Shown piece by piece: positions 21,438 through 28,587 of a DNA stretch of 29,201 nucleotides (position 1 is its first letter; the number at the start of each line of letters is the position of its first letter). The notes under the pieces are model-generated. The model saw only the letters and a program-made list of their open reading frames with translations. It searched no databases and was not told the DNA's origin. Position numbers and translations under genes: made by a program. Origin of the DNA: Lysobacter_F sp035645555 (lineage in GTDB: Bacteria; Pseudomonadota; Gammaproteobacteria; Xanthomonadales; Xanthomonadaceae); contig DASQMI010000048.1 of assembly GCA_035645555.1 (NCBI GenBank), forward strand, positions 1-29,201. Reading direction: 5' to 3'.

Positions 21438-21536
21438 GCGGCGCTCCGGAGGTGCGGGCACGTTAGCCCACGCGTCGCCGCGGTGCCAGCGCCAGAAGCC
21501 CTGGTGCCGCGGTGTCCCGGCCTTATGCTTCGGCGT

Positions 21537-23132
21537 ATGCCCGTCCACACCTACGACTACGTGATCGTCGGCGCCGGCTCGGCCGGCTGCGTGCTCGCGC
21601 ACCGCCTCAGCGAGGATCCGGACGTGCGGGTGCTGCTGCTCGAAGCCGGCCCGCGCGACTGGCACCCGTTCATCCATATGCCGGCCGGCCTCGCGAAGCT
21701 GGTCCGCCACACCGCCATCAACTGGGACTACAGCACCGCGCCGGAGCCGCAGCTGGACGGCCGCGTGCTGTGGTGGCCACGCGGCAAGGTGCTGGGCGGA
21801 TCGAGCTCGATCAACGCCATGTGCTACGTGCGCGGCGCGCCGCGCGACTACGACGAGTGGGCACGGGCGGGCGGGCGAGGCTGGGACTGGGCGAACGTGC
21901 TGCCGTATTTCAAGCGCGCCGAACGCAACGCACGCGGTGCCGACGCCTGGCACGGCGGCGACGGACCGCTGCACGTCGCCGACCTGCGCCACGTCAATCC
22001 GCTTTCGCACGCGTTCGTCGAGGCCGGCGAGCAGGCCGGGCTGCCGCGCAACGACGACTTCAACGGCCCCCACCAGCTCGGCGTCGGGCTGTACCAGGTC
22101 ACCCAGAAGGACGGCGCGCGATGCTCGGCGGCGGTGGCCTACCTGCAGCCGGCGCGCACGCGGCGAAACCTGACCGTGCTGACCGGCGCCCAGGCCACGC
22201 GCATCACCCTCGAACGCGGGCGCGCCACCGGCGTCAGTTGTCGCCATCGCGGCGGTATCTACCATTACGCCGCCGCACGCGAGGTGCTGCTGTGCGGCGG
22301 CGCGATCAATTCGCCGCAGCTACTCATGCTGTCCGGTATCGGCCCGGCGCACGAGCTGCGGCGGCTCGGCATCGCGGTGCTCGCCGACCTGCCCGGCGTC
22401 GGCGCCAACCTGCAGGATCATCTGGACATCTGCACGGTGCGGCGCGCCACTTCGCGCATCAGCTACGACCGCATGAGCGATCTTGCCGCCGCGTTCGACT
22501 ACTACCTGCGCGGCCGCCGCGGGCCCGGCACCAGCAACATCGCCGAAGCCGGCGGCTTCGCGCGCTCGCCGCTGGCGCCGGACGAACGCCCGGACATCCA
22601 GTTCCATTTCGTTCCGGCGATGCTCGACGATCACGGCCGCAACCGGCTGCCCGGCGACGGCTTCACCGTGCACGCCTGCTTCCTGCGCCCGCGCAGCCGC
22701 GGCCGCATCCGTCTCGTGAGCGCGAGTCCGGGCGACAAGCCGCGCATCGAGGCGAACTACCTCGGCGACCCGGACGGCTTCGACCGGCGGATGATGCTGG
22801 AATGCGCGCGGCTGTCGCAGACGCTGTTCGCGCAGAAGGCGTTCGATCCGTTCCGCGGTGCGCCGGTGTTCCCGACGAAGGAGAACCCGAGCGACGAGGA
22901 GCTGCTCGCGTTCGTCCGCGCCAAGGCCGAGAGCGTGTACCACCCGGTCGGCACCTGCCGCATGGGCGAGGACGAAGCGGCGGTGGTCGATCCGCAGCTG
23001 CGCGTGCGCGGCATCGACGGCCTGCGCGTGGTGGACGCGTCGGTGATGCCGACCCTGCCGAGCGGCAACACCAACGCGCCGACGATCATGATCGCCGAGC
23101 GCGCGGCCGATCTGATCCGCGGCCGCGCCTGA
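21537..23132 (+). CDS. GMC-family oxidoreductase (FAD-dependent alcohol or choline dehydrogenase)
   Basis: 531 residues. FAD-binding VIVGAGSAGCVLAHRLS near the N-terminus (GxGxxG at 12-17), GMC signature 1 PRGKVLGGSSSINAMCYVRG (about 82-101), signature 2 GGAINSPQLLMLSGIGP, and the C-terminal catalytic region SVYHPVGTCRMG with LPSGNTNAPTIMIAERA. Oxidises a primary alcohol or choline-like substrate; which one is not readable from the sequence. The ATG at 21537 is preceded by TATGCT (21524-21529) ending 7 bases upstream, with no Shine-Dalgarno site, so a leaderless start is possible; an in-frame ATG at 21525 adds four residues. It is divergent from the transporter/epimerase pair with about 100 bp between. 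Confidence 0.92.
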   Translation: MPVHTYDYVIVGAGSAGCVLAHRLSEDPDVRVLLLEAGPRDWHPFIHMPAGLAKLVRHTAINWDYSTAPEPQLDGRVLWWPRGKVLGGSSSINAMCYVRGAPRDYDEWARAGGRGWDWANVLPYFKRAERNARGADAWHGGDGPLHVADLRHVNPLSHAFVEAGEQAGLPRNDDFNGPHQLGVGLYQVTQKDGARCSAAVAYLQPARTRRNLTVLTGAQATRITLERGRATGVSCRHRGGIYHYAAAREVLLCGGAINSPQLLMLSGIGPAHELRRLGIAVLADLPGVGANLQDHLDICTVRRATSRISYDRMSDLAAAFDYYLRGRRGPGTSNIAEAGGFARSPLAPDERPDIQFHFVPAMLDDHGRNRLPGDGFTVHACFLRPRSRGRIRLVSASPGDKPRIEANYLGDPDGFDRRMMLECARLSQTLFAQKAFDPFRGAPVFPTKENPSDEELLAFVRAKAESVYHPVGTCRMGEDEAAVVDPQLRVRGIDGLRVVDASVMPTLPSGNTNAPTIMIAERAADLIRGRA

Positions 23133-23150
23133 TAGCGCGGTGCCCGGACG

Positions 23151-25043
23151 CTACGCGCCGTCGGCGAGCAGCGGCGGCAACGGACAGCCGAGCACGCCGC
23201 ATACCGTGCGCAGCAGCTCGGCCTCGGCGACAGTGACGCGCCCGTCATGCGCGATGGTGTCGACCAGCGCTTCGACCAGCACCTGCTTGGCGAGCGGATC
23301 GAGCCGGTCGAGCGGCTCCCACACCGCATCGAGCGCGCGCACGCCGTCCGCCGGGGGCGCGTAGTCGATGTGTCCCTGCGGCAGAACGCGGGCGAGACCG
23401 GCGAGGTAGGCGCGCCGGGCCTGCGCTTCGTCGCGGCTGCCGGCCTGCGCGAGCACCGCCAGCAGGGTCGCGAACTCACGCCGCACGTCGCCGGGCTTGC
23501 GGCGGCCGATACGCGCGTGCTCGGCGGGATCGAGATAGGCGCGCACCTGCGCACCCAGCAGCGCGCCGAGGCAGTACTCGAACAGCGACACCTCGCCGTC
23601 GGCGTGGATCATCGCGTCGACCGTGGCAAGGAACGCATCGAGCTCCGGGCGCGGCCGCCGCCGCAACACCGGAAACGCCAGCGCGGCCAGCGGCAGGCGC
23701 AGCGCCGGATGCAGCGCCGCCACCGCCGGCGCCAGCGCGCGCACCTCGGTGGCAGTCGCCTCGCCCAGGTGCGCGGCGACCTGCGTGCGCTGGCGCTCGC
23801 CGAGCGTCGCATCTGTGTCGGCGAGCAGCGCGAGCAGCAGCGCAACGACGCTGTCGTCGCGCGCGGCCGCCGCACGCAGGTCGTCCGGCATGCCGGCGAT
23901 GAGCGCATCCGCATGACGGTAGTCGGCCCCATCCGGCTGCGCGGCATGCGCGGCTATCCGCTGCGCGTCGACCGCGATCGTGCCGGTCGCGGGCGGCAGC
24001 GGCGGCGGCAGCGGTCCGACCAGCCCCAGTTGCGCGTCCTCGGCCAGCCCGTCCGGCGGCTGCGTGCCCCACGCCGCAGCGAGCGCGGCGAGCTCGCGCG
24101 GGTCGAAGCCCGGCTCCAGCGCCCGGATGCGCTCGTGCAGCGGTGGATGGGTGGCGAACAGGCCGCGCAGCCCGAGACCGTCGCCGAACAGCATGTGGCT
24201 GACTTCCTCGGTCCTGCCGCGATCGCCCAGGCGCGAGCCGGCCTGCAGGCCACCGATCTTCTTCAGCGCGCCGACGAGGCCGCTCGTCTGGCGGGTGAAC
24301 TGCACCGCCGACGCGTCGGCCAGCCGCTCGCGCGAGCGGCTCACCCCGGCCTTGATCAGGCGACCGAAGAACAGGCCGACGTAGCCGACCACCATCGCCA
24401 CCAGCGCGGCCAGCAGGATCGCACCGGCACCCTTGTTATTGCGCCCGCCGCCGAAGCGGCCGTGCTCGAGGATCTTGCGCCCGATCAGCGCGAGCACGAG
24501 GATGCCGAACAGCACGCCGATCAGGCGGATGTTGAGCCGCATGTCGCCGTTGAGGATGTGGCTGAACTCGTGCGCGATGACGCCCTGCAGCTCGTCGCGG
24601 TTGAGTCGGTCGAGCGCGCCACGGGTGACCGCGATCACCGCATCGGTCGGCGCGTAGCCGGCAGCGAACGCGTTGATGCCCGCCTCGTGCTCGAGCACGA
24701 AGATGCGCGGCACCGGCACTCCGGAGGCGATCGCGATCTCCTCGACCACGTTGCGCAGCCGACGCAGGTGAAACTCGCGGGTGTCCTCCGGCACCGCGAC
24801 GCCCCCGAGCTCCAGCGCCACGGTCTCGCCGCCCGCGCGTAGCGAGGCGATGCGGTAGAGCGAGCCGAGCGCGATGACCGCGAGCGTACCGATCGTGGCG
24901 AACGCGACGCCCGCCGGGTCCGCGGTCAACAGCCACACCGCGGCATCCACCGCGCCGACGATGCCGAGCACGGCAAGCACGAACAGCACCACCAGCCACG
25001 TCGAGGCGCGACGCGCGGCGGCCTGGCGTTCGAAGAAGTTCAT
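23151..25043 (-). CDS. Membrane M48 (HtpX-like) metalloprotease with TerB-like C-terminus
   Basis: 630 residues, about twice the length of HtpX. Two N-terminal membrane helices (about 16-40 and 44-66), zinc motif HEFSH at 158-162 with downstream Glu near 239 (SRERLADASAVQF) as likely third ligand, and further helices at about 172-188 and 205-230. The region 430-630 is a cytosolic helical extension with two acidic DG motifs, MIHADGEVSLFEYCLGALLG and TIAHDGRVTVAEAELLRTVC, as in TerB-like domains; a proline-rich linker near 345 (PLPPPLPPATG) joins it. Probably degrades or regulates membrane proteins. It is downstream of lemA on the same strand, a common pairing, with a hairpin repeat between. 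M48 is certain; TerB is a by-eye call. Confidence 0.88.
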   Translation of the reverse strand: MNFFERQAAARRASTWLVVLFVLAVLGIVGAVDAAVWLLTADPAGVAFATIGTLAVIALGSLYRIASLRAGGETVALELGGVAVPEDTREFHLRRLRNVVEEIAIASGVPVPRIFVLEHEAGINAFAAGYAPTDAVIAVTRGALDRLNRDELQGVIAHEFSHILNGDMRLNIRLIGVLFGILVLALIGRKILEHGRFGGGRNNKGAGAILLAALVAMVVGYVGLFFGRLIKAGVSRSRERLADASAVQFTRQTSGLVGALKKIGGLQAGSRLGDRGRTEEVSHMLFGDGLGLRGLFATHPPLHERIRALEPGFDPRELAALAAAWGTQPPDGLAEDAQLGLVGPLPPPLPPATGTIAVDAQRIAAHAAQPDGADYRHADALIAGMPDDLRAAAARDDSVVALLLALLADTDATLGERQRTQVAAHLGEATATEVRALAPAVAALHPALRLPLAALAFPVLRRRPRPELDAFLATVDAMIHADGEVSLFEYCLGALLGAQVRAYLDPAEHARIGRRKPGDVRREFATLLAVLAQAGSRDEAQARRAYLAGLARVLPQGHIDYAPPADGVRALDAVWEPLDRLDPLAKQVLVEALVDTIAHDGRVTVAEAELLRTVCGVLGCPLPPLLADGA

Positions 25044-25058
25044 CGCGCGACGGAATTT

Positions 25059-25143
25059 GGGATTAGAGATGCGGGATTGGAGAGATCAGGACGTAACGGC
25101 AGACCTGCTGTCACGAATCCCCAATCCCGAATCTCGAATACCC
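25059..25143. repeat. Interspersed inverted repeat between lemA and the M48 gene
   Basis: The left arm (25059-25080, GGGATTAGAGATGCGGGATT and on) pairs imperfectly with the right arm (25121-25143), leaving a loop of about 40 nt. The arms are built from GGGATT-type heptads (CCCAATC, CGAATCC), a composition unlike the coding DNA around it and like the GGGATTGGGGATTCGGG repeats I know from xanthomonad intergenic regions. It probably folds as a hairpin in the lemA-M48 message. Confidence 0.65.
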
Positions 25144-25151
25144 AATCCGAT

Positions 25152-25745
25152 TCAGAACTGCACCCGTGGCGCCTCGCGGACCTCGGCCTTCTCGGCCGGA
25201 ATCTCCAGCAGCGCGGCCGGCTGGAAACCGAACATCCCGGCCACGATGCTGGACGGGAACACCTCGCGCCGGTTGTTGTAGCCCATCACCGCGTCGTTGT
25301 ACGCCTGGCGGGCGAACGCGACCTTGTTCTCGGTGCTGGTCAGCTCTTCGGTGAGCTGCATCATGTTCTGGTTGGCCTTGAGGTCGGGATACGCCTCGGC
25401 CACCGCCAGCAGCCGGCCGAGCGCGCCGTTCAGGGCGCCCTGGGTCGCGGCCAGCTGCTCCATCGCACCCGGCTCGCCGGGGCTGGCCTTGGCCGCGGCC
25501 AGGCCGTTCATCGCCGCGCTGCGCGCGGCGATCACCGCCTCCAGGGTCTCGCGCTCGTGGCGGAGATAGCCTTTCGCGGTCTCCACGAGGTTGGGAATAA
25601 GGTCGAACCGGCGCTGCAGTTGCACGTCGATCTGCGCGAACGCGTTCCTGTAGCCGTTCCGGGCGGTGACCAGCCGGTTGTAGAGGCTGACCGCCCACAG
25701 CGCGAGCAGGATCACGATTCCCAGCAAAATCATGAGGCTGAACAT
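25152..25745 (-). CDS. lemA: LemA family protein
   Basis: 197 residues, the usual size. One N-terminal membrane helix (about 2-20, MILLGIVILLALWAVSLYN), then the LemA signature LVTARNGYRNAFAQIDVQLQ and RRFDLIPNLVETAKGYLRHE, and a long helical bundle ending in REVFPSSIVAGMFGFQPAAL and an EIPAEKAEVR tail. Envelope protein with its bulk outside the cytoplasm, of unknown exact role, regularly encoded beside M48/HtpX-type proteases as here. The ATG at 25745 is preceded by GAGAGGA and starts directly at the membrane helix; an ORF start at 25799 adds an unconserved stretch. It is divergent from the beta-lactamase-family gene. Confidence 0.95.
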   Translation of the reverse strand: MFSLMILLGIVILLALWAVSLYNRLVTARNGYRNAFAQIDVQLQRRFDLIPNLVETAKGYLRHERETLEAVIAARSAAMNGLAAAKASPGEPGAMEQLAATQGALNGALGRLLAVAEAYPDLKANQNMMQLTEELTSTENKVAFARQAYNDAVMGYNNRREVFPSSIVAGMFGFQPAALLEIPAEKAEVREAPRVQF

Positions 25746-25775
25746 GATTCCTCTCCCATCCCCTGAAAGCCGCGC

Positions 25776-25781
25776 TATGAT
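25776..25781 (+). promoter_or_regulatory. -10 element of the beta-lactamase-family gene
   Basis: TATGAT, one base off consensus, 36 bp before the ATG at 25818, in the lemA divergent gap. No good -35 hexamer at the proper distance, so an activator may be needed. Confidence 0.4.
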
Positions 25782-25817
25782 CGGCCGTTGTCCCAGCATA
25801 CGCAGGCGCTGCGACCC

Positions 25818-27188
25818 ATGAAAGACGACGCCACCGGGCGCTCACGGGCCAACCGGCGCATCGCCGCCTCGGCGCTCCTGCTGACGCTGACGCTGGGCGC
25901 GCCCGCGCAGACGTCGCTGCGCTGGGAACGCGCACCGCAGGCCGCAGCGGCCACCGCTCCCGCTTCCAACGCGCGCCCGGCGCCACCGGCGCTCCCGCTC
26001 GCCCCCGGTTTCGACGTCGCCCACTTCGAGGCGATGGCGCAGCAGCTGGTCGCCGATCAGCGCGTGCCGGGCCTTGCGATGACCATCGTCCACAACGGCC
26101 GCGTGCTCAGCGCGCGCGGCTACGGCGTCACCGATACCCGTAATCCCGAGCCGGTCGACGCGCACACCGTGTTCCGTCTGGCGTCGCTGTCGAAGGCGTT
26201 CGCCGGCACGCTGACCGGCATGCTGGTCAACGACGGCACGCTGCGCTGGGACAGCCGCGTCGCCGACTACCTGCCGTCGTTCCGCCTGCGCGATCCGTAC
26301 GCCACCCAGCAGATCACCGTGGCCGACGTGCTCAGCCACCAGCTCGGGCTCGCGCACAACACCTACGACCGCGACCTCGAGCGCTACGTCGACTACCACA
26401 CGCTGACTCAGAAGCTGGCCAACGCGCCGATGACGTGCGCGCCGCGCAGCTGCTACGGCTACCAGAACATCGCCTTCAGCCTGATCGGCGACGTGGTGTT
26501 CGCCGCGACCGGCGACTTCTACAACCAGCAGGTGCAGCGGCGCATCCTCAAGCCGCTGGGCATGCACGACGCCAGCCTGGGGCTCGAAGGCATCCTCGCC
26601 AGCCCGCGCTGGGCGCGGCCGCACGTGCACGGTGGGCGGCGCGGCTGGCTCTCGCTGACGCCGAAGCCGACCTACTACCAGGTGTCGCCGGCCGCGGGCG
26701 TCAATGCCAGCGCCAGCGACATGGCGCAGTGGCTGTTCGCCCAGCTCGGACATCGTCCCGACGTGCTGCCGGCGCCGCTGCTCGCCACCCTGCACCAGCC
26801 GCTGGTCGATACCCCCGGCGAGGTGCGCGGTTCGTCGTGGCGGCGCGCGCGCCTGACCTCGGCCGGCTATGCGCTCGGCTGGCGCGTGTACGACTACGCC
26901 GGCCATCGAGTGGTCTTCCACGGCGGCGCCGTGCAGGGGTATCGCGGTCTGGTCGCGCTGGTGCCGGAGCAGGATCTCGGCATCGCCATCCTCTGGAACA
27001 GCGAGAGCGCACAGCCGTCCGGGCTGCTGCCGACCATCCTCGACCGCGCGCTCGGCCTGCCGCCGGAGCGCTGGCTCGACGTCGAGCTCGAGGATCCGAC
27101 GCTGTACGTCAATGCCGCACCGTCGGCCACGCCGGCTCCGGGTAACGCCGGCGCCACCGCAACCAAGGCGACCGCGTCGCCGGAGTGA
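25818..27188 (+). CDS. Secreted serine hydrolase, beta-lactamase/class C PBP family
   Basis: 456 residues. Signal-like N-terminus (positive residues to 14, then IAASALLLTLTLGAPAQ), then a Pro/Ala-rich linker (about 40-63). The catalytic domain has SxxK at 123-126 (SLSK), YxN at 215-217 (GYQN) and HGG at 368-370 (VVFHGGAVQG) in place of the KTG box, the set found in class C beta-lactamase-like esterases and DD-peptidases. Likely substrates are peptidoglycan peptides or esters; antibiotic hydrolysis is not implied. The C-terminal tail is low-complexity (PSATPAPGNAGATATKATAS). ATG 25818 is chosen; a TTG at 25788 is the only alternative. Divergent from lemA and convergent with the histone-like gene. 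Confidence 0.88.
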   Translation: MKDDATGRSRANRRIAASALLLTLTLGAPAQTSLRWERAPQAAAATAPASNARPAPPALPLAPGFDVAHFEAMAQQLVADQRVPGLAMTIVHNGRVLSARGYGVTDTRNPEPVDAHTVFRLASLSKAFAGTLTGMLVNDGTLRWDSRVADYLPSFRLRDPYATQQITVADVLSHQLGLAHNTYDRDLERYVDYHTLTQKLANAPMTCAPRSCYGYQNIAFSLIGDVVFAATGDFYNQQVQRRILKPLGMHDASLGLEGILASPRWARPHVHGGRRGWLSLTPKPTYYQVSPAAGVNASASDMAQWLFAQLGHRPDVLPAPLLATLHQPLVDTPGEVRGSSWRRARLTSAGYALGWRVYDYAGHRVVFHGGAVQGYRGLVALVPEQDLGIAILWNSESAQPSGLLPTILDRALGLPPERWLDVELEDPTLYVNAAPSATPAPGNAGATATKATASPE

Positions 27189-27213
27189 TCCGCCGCGCAG
27201 CGCGCGGCCGGCC

Positions 27214-27253
27214 AAAAAAAAATCCTTCCCCCGCCTGGGCCGCGGGGGAAGGA
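27214..27253 (-). terminator. Intrinsic terminator of the histone-like gene
   Basis: Perfect 12-bp stem TCCTTCCCCCGC (27223-27234) and GCGGGGGAAGGA (27242-27253) with a 7-nt loop, followed on the minus strand by nine T (plus-strand A run 27214-27222). It ends the minus-strand gene whose stop is at 27289; the plus side lacks a T run, so it mainly serves the minus strand. Confidence 0.93.
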
Positions 27254-27288
27254 CTTGGTCTTGCGGTACTGCGGTATCGGGGTCGTTC

Positions 27289-27684
27289 TTAGATCATCGG
27301 CGCCGGAGTGGCCGGCATCGCCGTGGCGGCGGGCTTCGCCTTCTTCGCGGCCGGCTTGCGAGCGGCCTTTTTCGCCGCCGGCTTGCGCGCGGCCTTCTTC
27401 GCCGTCTTCTTCGCGGCCGGCTTGCGAGCCGCCTTCTTGGCGGTCTTCTTGGCGGTCTTCTTCGCAGCCTTCTTGGCGGTCTTCTTCGCCGCCGGCTTGC
27501 GGGCCGCAGTCTTCTTGGTGGCCTTCTTCGCGGTCTTCTTGGCCGCCGGCTTGCGGGCGGTCTTCTTCACCGCCTTCTTGGCGGCGCCCTTCTTGGCGAC
27601 CTTCTTGGCCGCCGGCTTGCGGGCGGTCTTCTTCGCGGCCTTCTTGGCGGCGGGTTTCTTCTTGGCAGCTTTCTTCATAGCCAT
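27289..27684 (-). CDS. Histone H1-like lysine/alanine-rich DNA-binding protein
   Basis: 131 residues made almost entirely of Lys, Ala, Pro, Arg and Thr. Seven KPAAKK units are interspersed with TAKKAAKK blocks, like the C-terminal tail of histone H1 and the bacterial AlgP/Hc1-type proteins. It should bind DNA (or RNA) non-specifically through its charge and compact the nucleoid. The tail is less charged (AKPAATAMPATPAPMI). Start ATG 27684 has GAGGAGAG about 9 bases upstream; a second ATG at 27678 is also possible. Repeat number is expected to vary between strains. It lies downstream of a gene-poor stretch with a strong promoter and a terminator, so its expression may be attenuated; no close promoter of its own was found. 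Confidence 0.88.
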   Translation of the reverse strand: MAMKKAAKKKPAAKKAAKKTARKPAAKKVAKKGAAKKAVKKTARKPAAKKTAKKATKKTAARKPAAKKTAKKAAKKTAKKTAKKAARKPAAKKTAKKAARKPAAKKAARKPAAKKAKPAATAMPATPAPMI

Positions 27685-27751
27685 GGTGTGGCTCTCCTCG
27701 TCAGTGGTTTGCGACAGTCGACTTGCGTCGGATCAAAGCCCAGTCGAAACA

Positions 27752-27771
27752 GCCGCGGCAGTGTCCGCGGC
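27752..27771. repeat. Hairpin in the leader of the histone-like gene
   Basis: GCCGCGG (27752-27758) and CCGCGGC (27765-27771) with a 6-nt loop, about 70-90 nt before the histone-like start. Could be a leader structure or a protein-binding site. Confidence 0.35.
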
Positions 27772-27894
27772 CAACCGTTCCCGCGCATGGCGCTGCGAAA
27801 CGGACTCAGGCAAGCCGGCACGCTCTGCGGCGCGCTCGGCAAGGGCCCGCCCGGCATGCGGCCGGACGGCGCGGGCGGCAGCGGCCGCCCAATG

Positions 27895-27925
27895 AAAAAC
27901 CCGGCCCGCCGAAGGCGAACCGGGT
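27895..27925 (-). terminator. Intrinsic terminator of the candidate small RNA
   Basis: On the minus strand, ACCCGGTTCGCC and GGCGGGCCGGGT pair over 12 bp (two G-T pairs) around a TTC loop (27899-27925), followed by a short T run (27895-27899). Confidence 0.8.
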
Positions 27926-28062
27926 CGAAGGGAAGTCGGGTTGTACGTTTCTGCGGGGGACACGCCGCCTTCCACCGTGTCGATCGTGCGGGCGGAGAGG
28001 CGTTTGGCGCTGCGTGTTGTCGCGTTCGTTTTACTCACTCGCGTTCGCAGGAAACGTCTGCT
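27895..28062 (-). ncRNA. Candidate small RNA or attenuated leader, about 170 nt
   Basis: A consensus promoter (TTGACA, 17-bp spacer, TAGGTT) points leftwards with a start expected near 28062. An intrinsic terminator with a 12-bp stem and T run ends near 27895. Nothing between them is a convincing gene: the only frame has a GTG at 28038 without a ribosome site and runs through the terminator. Either a free small RNA or the 5' leader of the histone-like gene (start 27684) controlled by premature termination. Ends are estimates. Confidence 0.5.
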
Positions 28063-28068
28063 GGGCGA

Positions 28069-28097
28069 AACCTAATCACGGTTTTTTTCACTGTCAA
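28069..28097 (-). promoter_or_regulatory. Strong sigma70-type promoter for the candidate small RNA
   Basis: Minus strand: TTGACA at 28097-28092, 17-bp spacer containing an A tract, TAGGTT at 28074-28069. A nine-T run (plus-strand A run around 28108-28116) lies upstream, as in an UP element. Best promoter match in the window. Confidence 0.7.
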
Positions 28098-28218
28098 CAA
28101 CCTGCGGAAAAAAAAACCGCGTGGCGGCACGCACGGCGGCGCGCATCGATGTGCCTCCGGCATGCCCACGACGTCCGTCGCGAACACGCGGACGCATCCG
28201 CAGCCGATCACGTGCATC

Positions 28219-28334
28219 GCGCGCAAACGTAGCAACGGCGCGGGTTTGCGCGCATCGCGACGATGCGCGGCGAGCGCGCGGCACTGCGATGCGCGGCGGT
28301 TCGCAGTGCGCGCTCGACCGCTGGTCGGCGGTCG
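28219..28334. repeat. Run of overlapping stem-loops
   Basis: Four inverted repeats in 116 bp: GCGCGCAAAC (28219-28228) with GTTTGCGCGC (28244-28253); CGCGCATCG (28249-28257) with CGATGCGCG (28261-28269); CGAGCGC plus GCACTGCGA (28271-28289, 3-nt bulge) with TCGCAGTGC plus GCGCTCG (28301-28316), 16 bp in all; and CGACCGC (28315-28321) with GCGGTCG (28328-28334). The first two compete. ATGCGCG recurs at 28263, 28289, 28345, 28395 and 28404. Confidence 0.6.
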
Positions 28335-28486
28335 CGGAGGCGATATGCGCGGCGATGCCGATTTCGCGTCGCACAACCCGATCCGCGCGTGGAAATGCGC
28401 GAAATGCGCGGCCTCGTCGCGACCGGAAACGCCGCTTGCCCGACCGCCACAGCGTGCGCGCCGGCGTGGTGATCGGGTGAAACCGC

Positions 28487-28517
28487 CGCCGTGCGCAGCC
28501 TCGTGGGGCGCACGGCG
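28487..28517. repeat. 10-bp perfect hairpin downstream of the gcvH terminator
   Basis: CGCCGTGCGC (28487-28496) and GCGCACGGCG (28508-28517) around an 11-nt loop. No T run follows on either strand, so it is not an intrinsic terminator. Confidence 0.5.
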
Positions 28518-28537
28518 CGTTCCCGGTAACGCAAACG

Positions 28538-28567
28538 AAAAGGCCCGGCCGTCACCGGCCGGGCCTT
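28538..28567 (-). terminator. Intrinsic terminator of gcvH
   Basis: Perfect 12-bp stem AAGGCCCGGCCG (28540-28551) and CGGCCGGGCCTT (28556-28567) with a 4-nt loop. On the minus strand it ends in four T, 20 bp after the gcvH stop. Confidence 0.9.
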
Positions 28568-28587
28568 CGCGTCGTTGCCGCCGCCGC

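Larger units (their letters stand above)
27685..28587. other. Gene-poor stretch of about 900 bp
   Basis: No protein-coding gene is supported on either strand: open frames here are antisense shadows or lack start sites and known similarity. It holds the leader of the histone-like gene, a candidate small RNA with promoter and terminator, a run of large GC-rich hairpins, and the gcvH terminator, each listed separately. One AT-rich patch (about 28069-28120) breaks the high GC content. Confidence 0.7.

Noticed and set aside
20940..21536. Open frame upstream of the GMC start in the same frame
   Set aside because: It lies antisense to the transporter gene, and GMC similarity starts at MPVHTYDYVI.
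27289..27684. Tandem repeats here considered as a CRISPR-like array
   Set aside because: Repeats are in-frame coding units without unique spacers of uniform length; they encode KPAAKK blocks.
27308..27895. Plus-strand frame rich in FFAAGLRA repeats, resembling a membrane protein
   Set aside because: It is the exact antisense of the KPAAKK-coding repeats; the minus frame has a ribosome site and matching terminator.
27733..28038. 101-codon minus-strand frame starting with GTG at 28038
   Set aside because: No ribosome site, it runs through an intrinsic terminator, and its second half reads as random GC-rich sequence; kept only as an alternative reading of the candidate small RNA.
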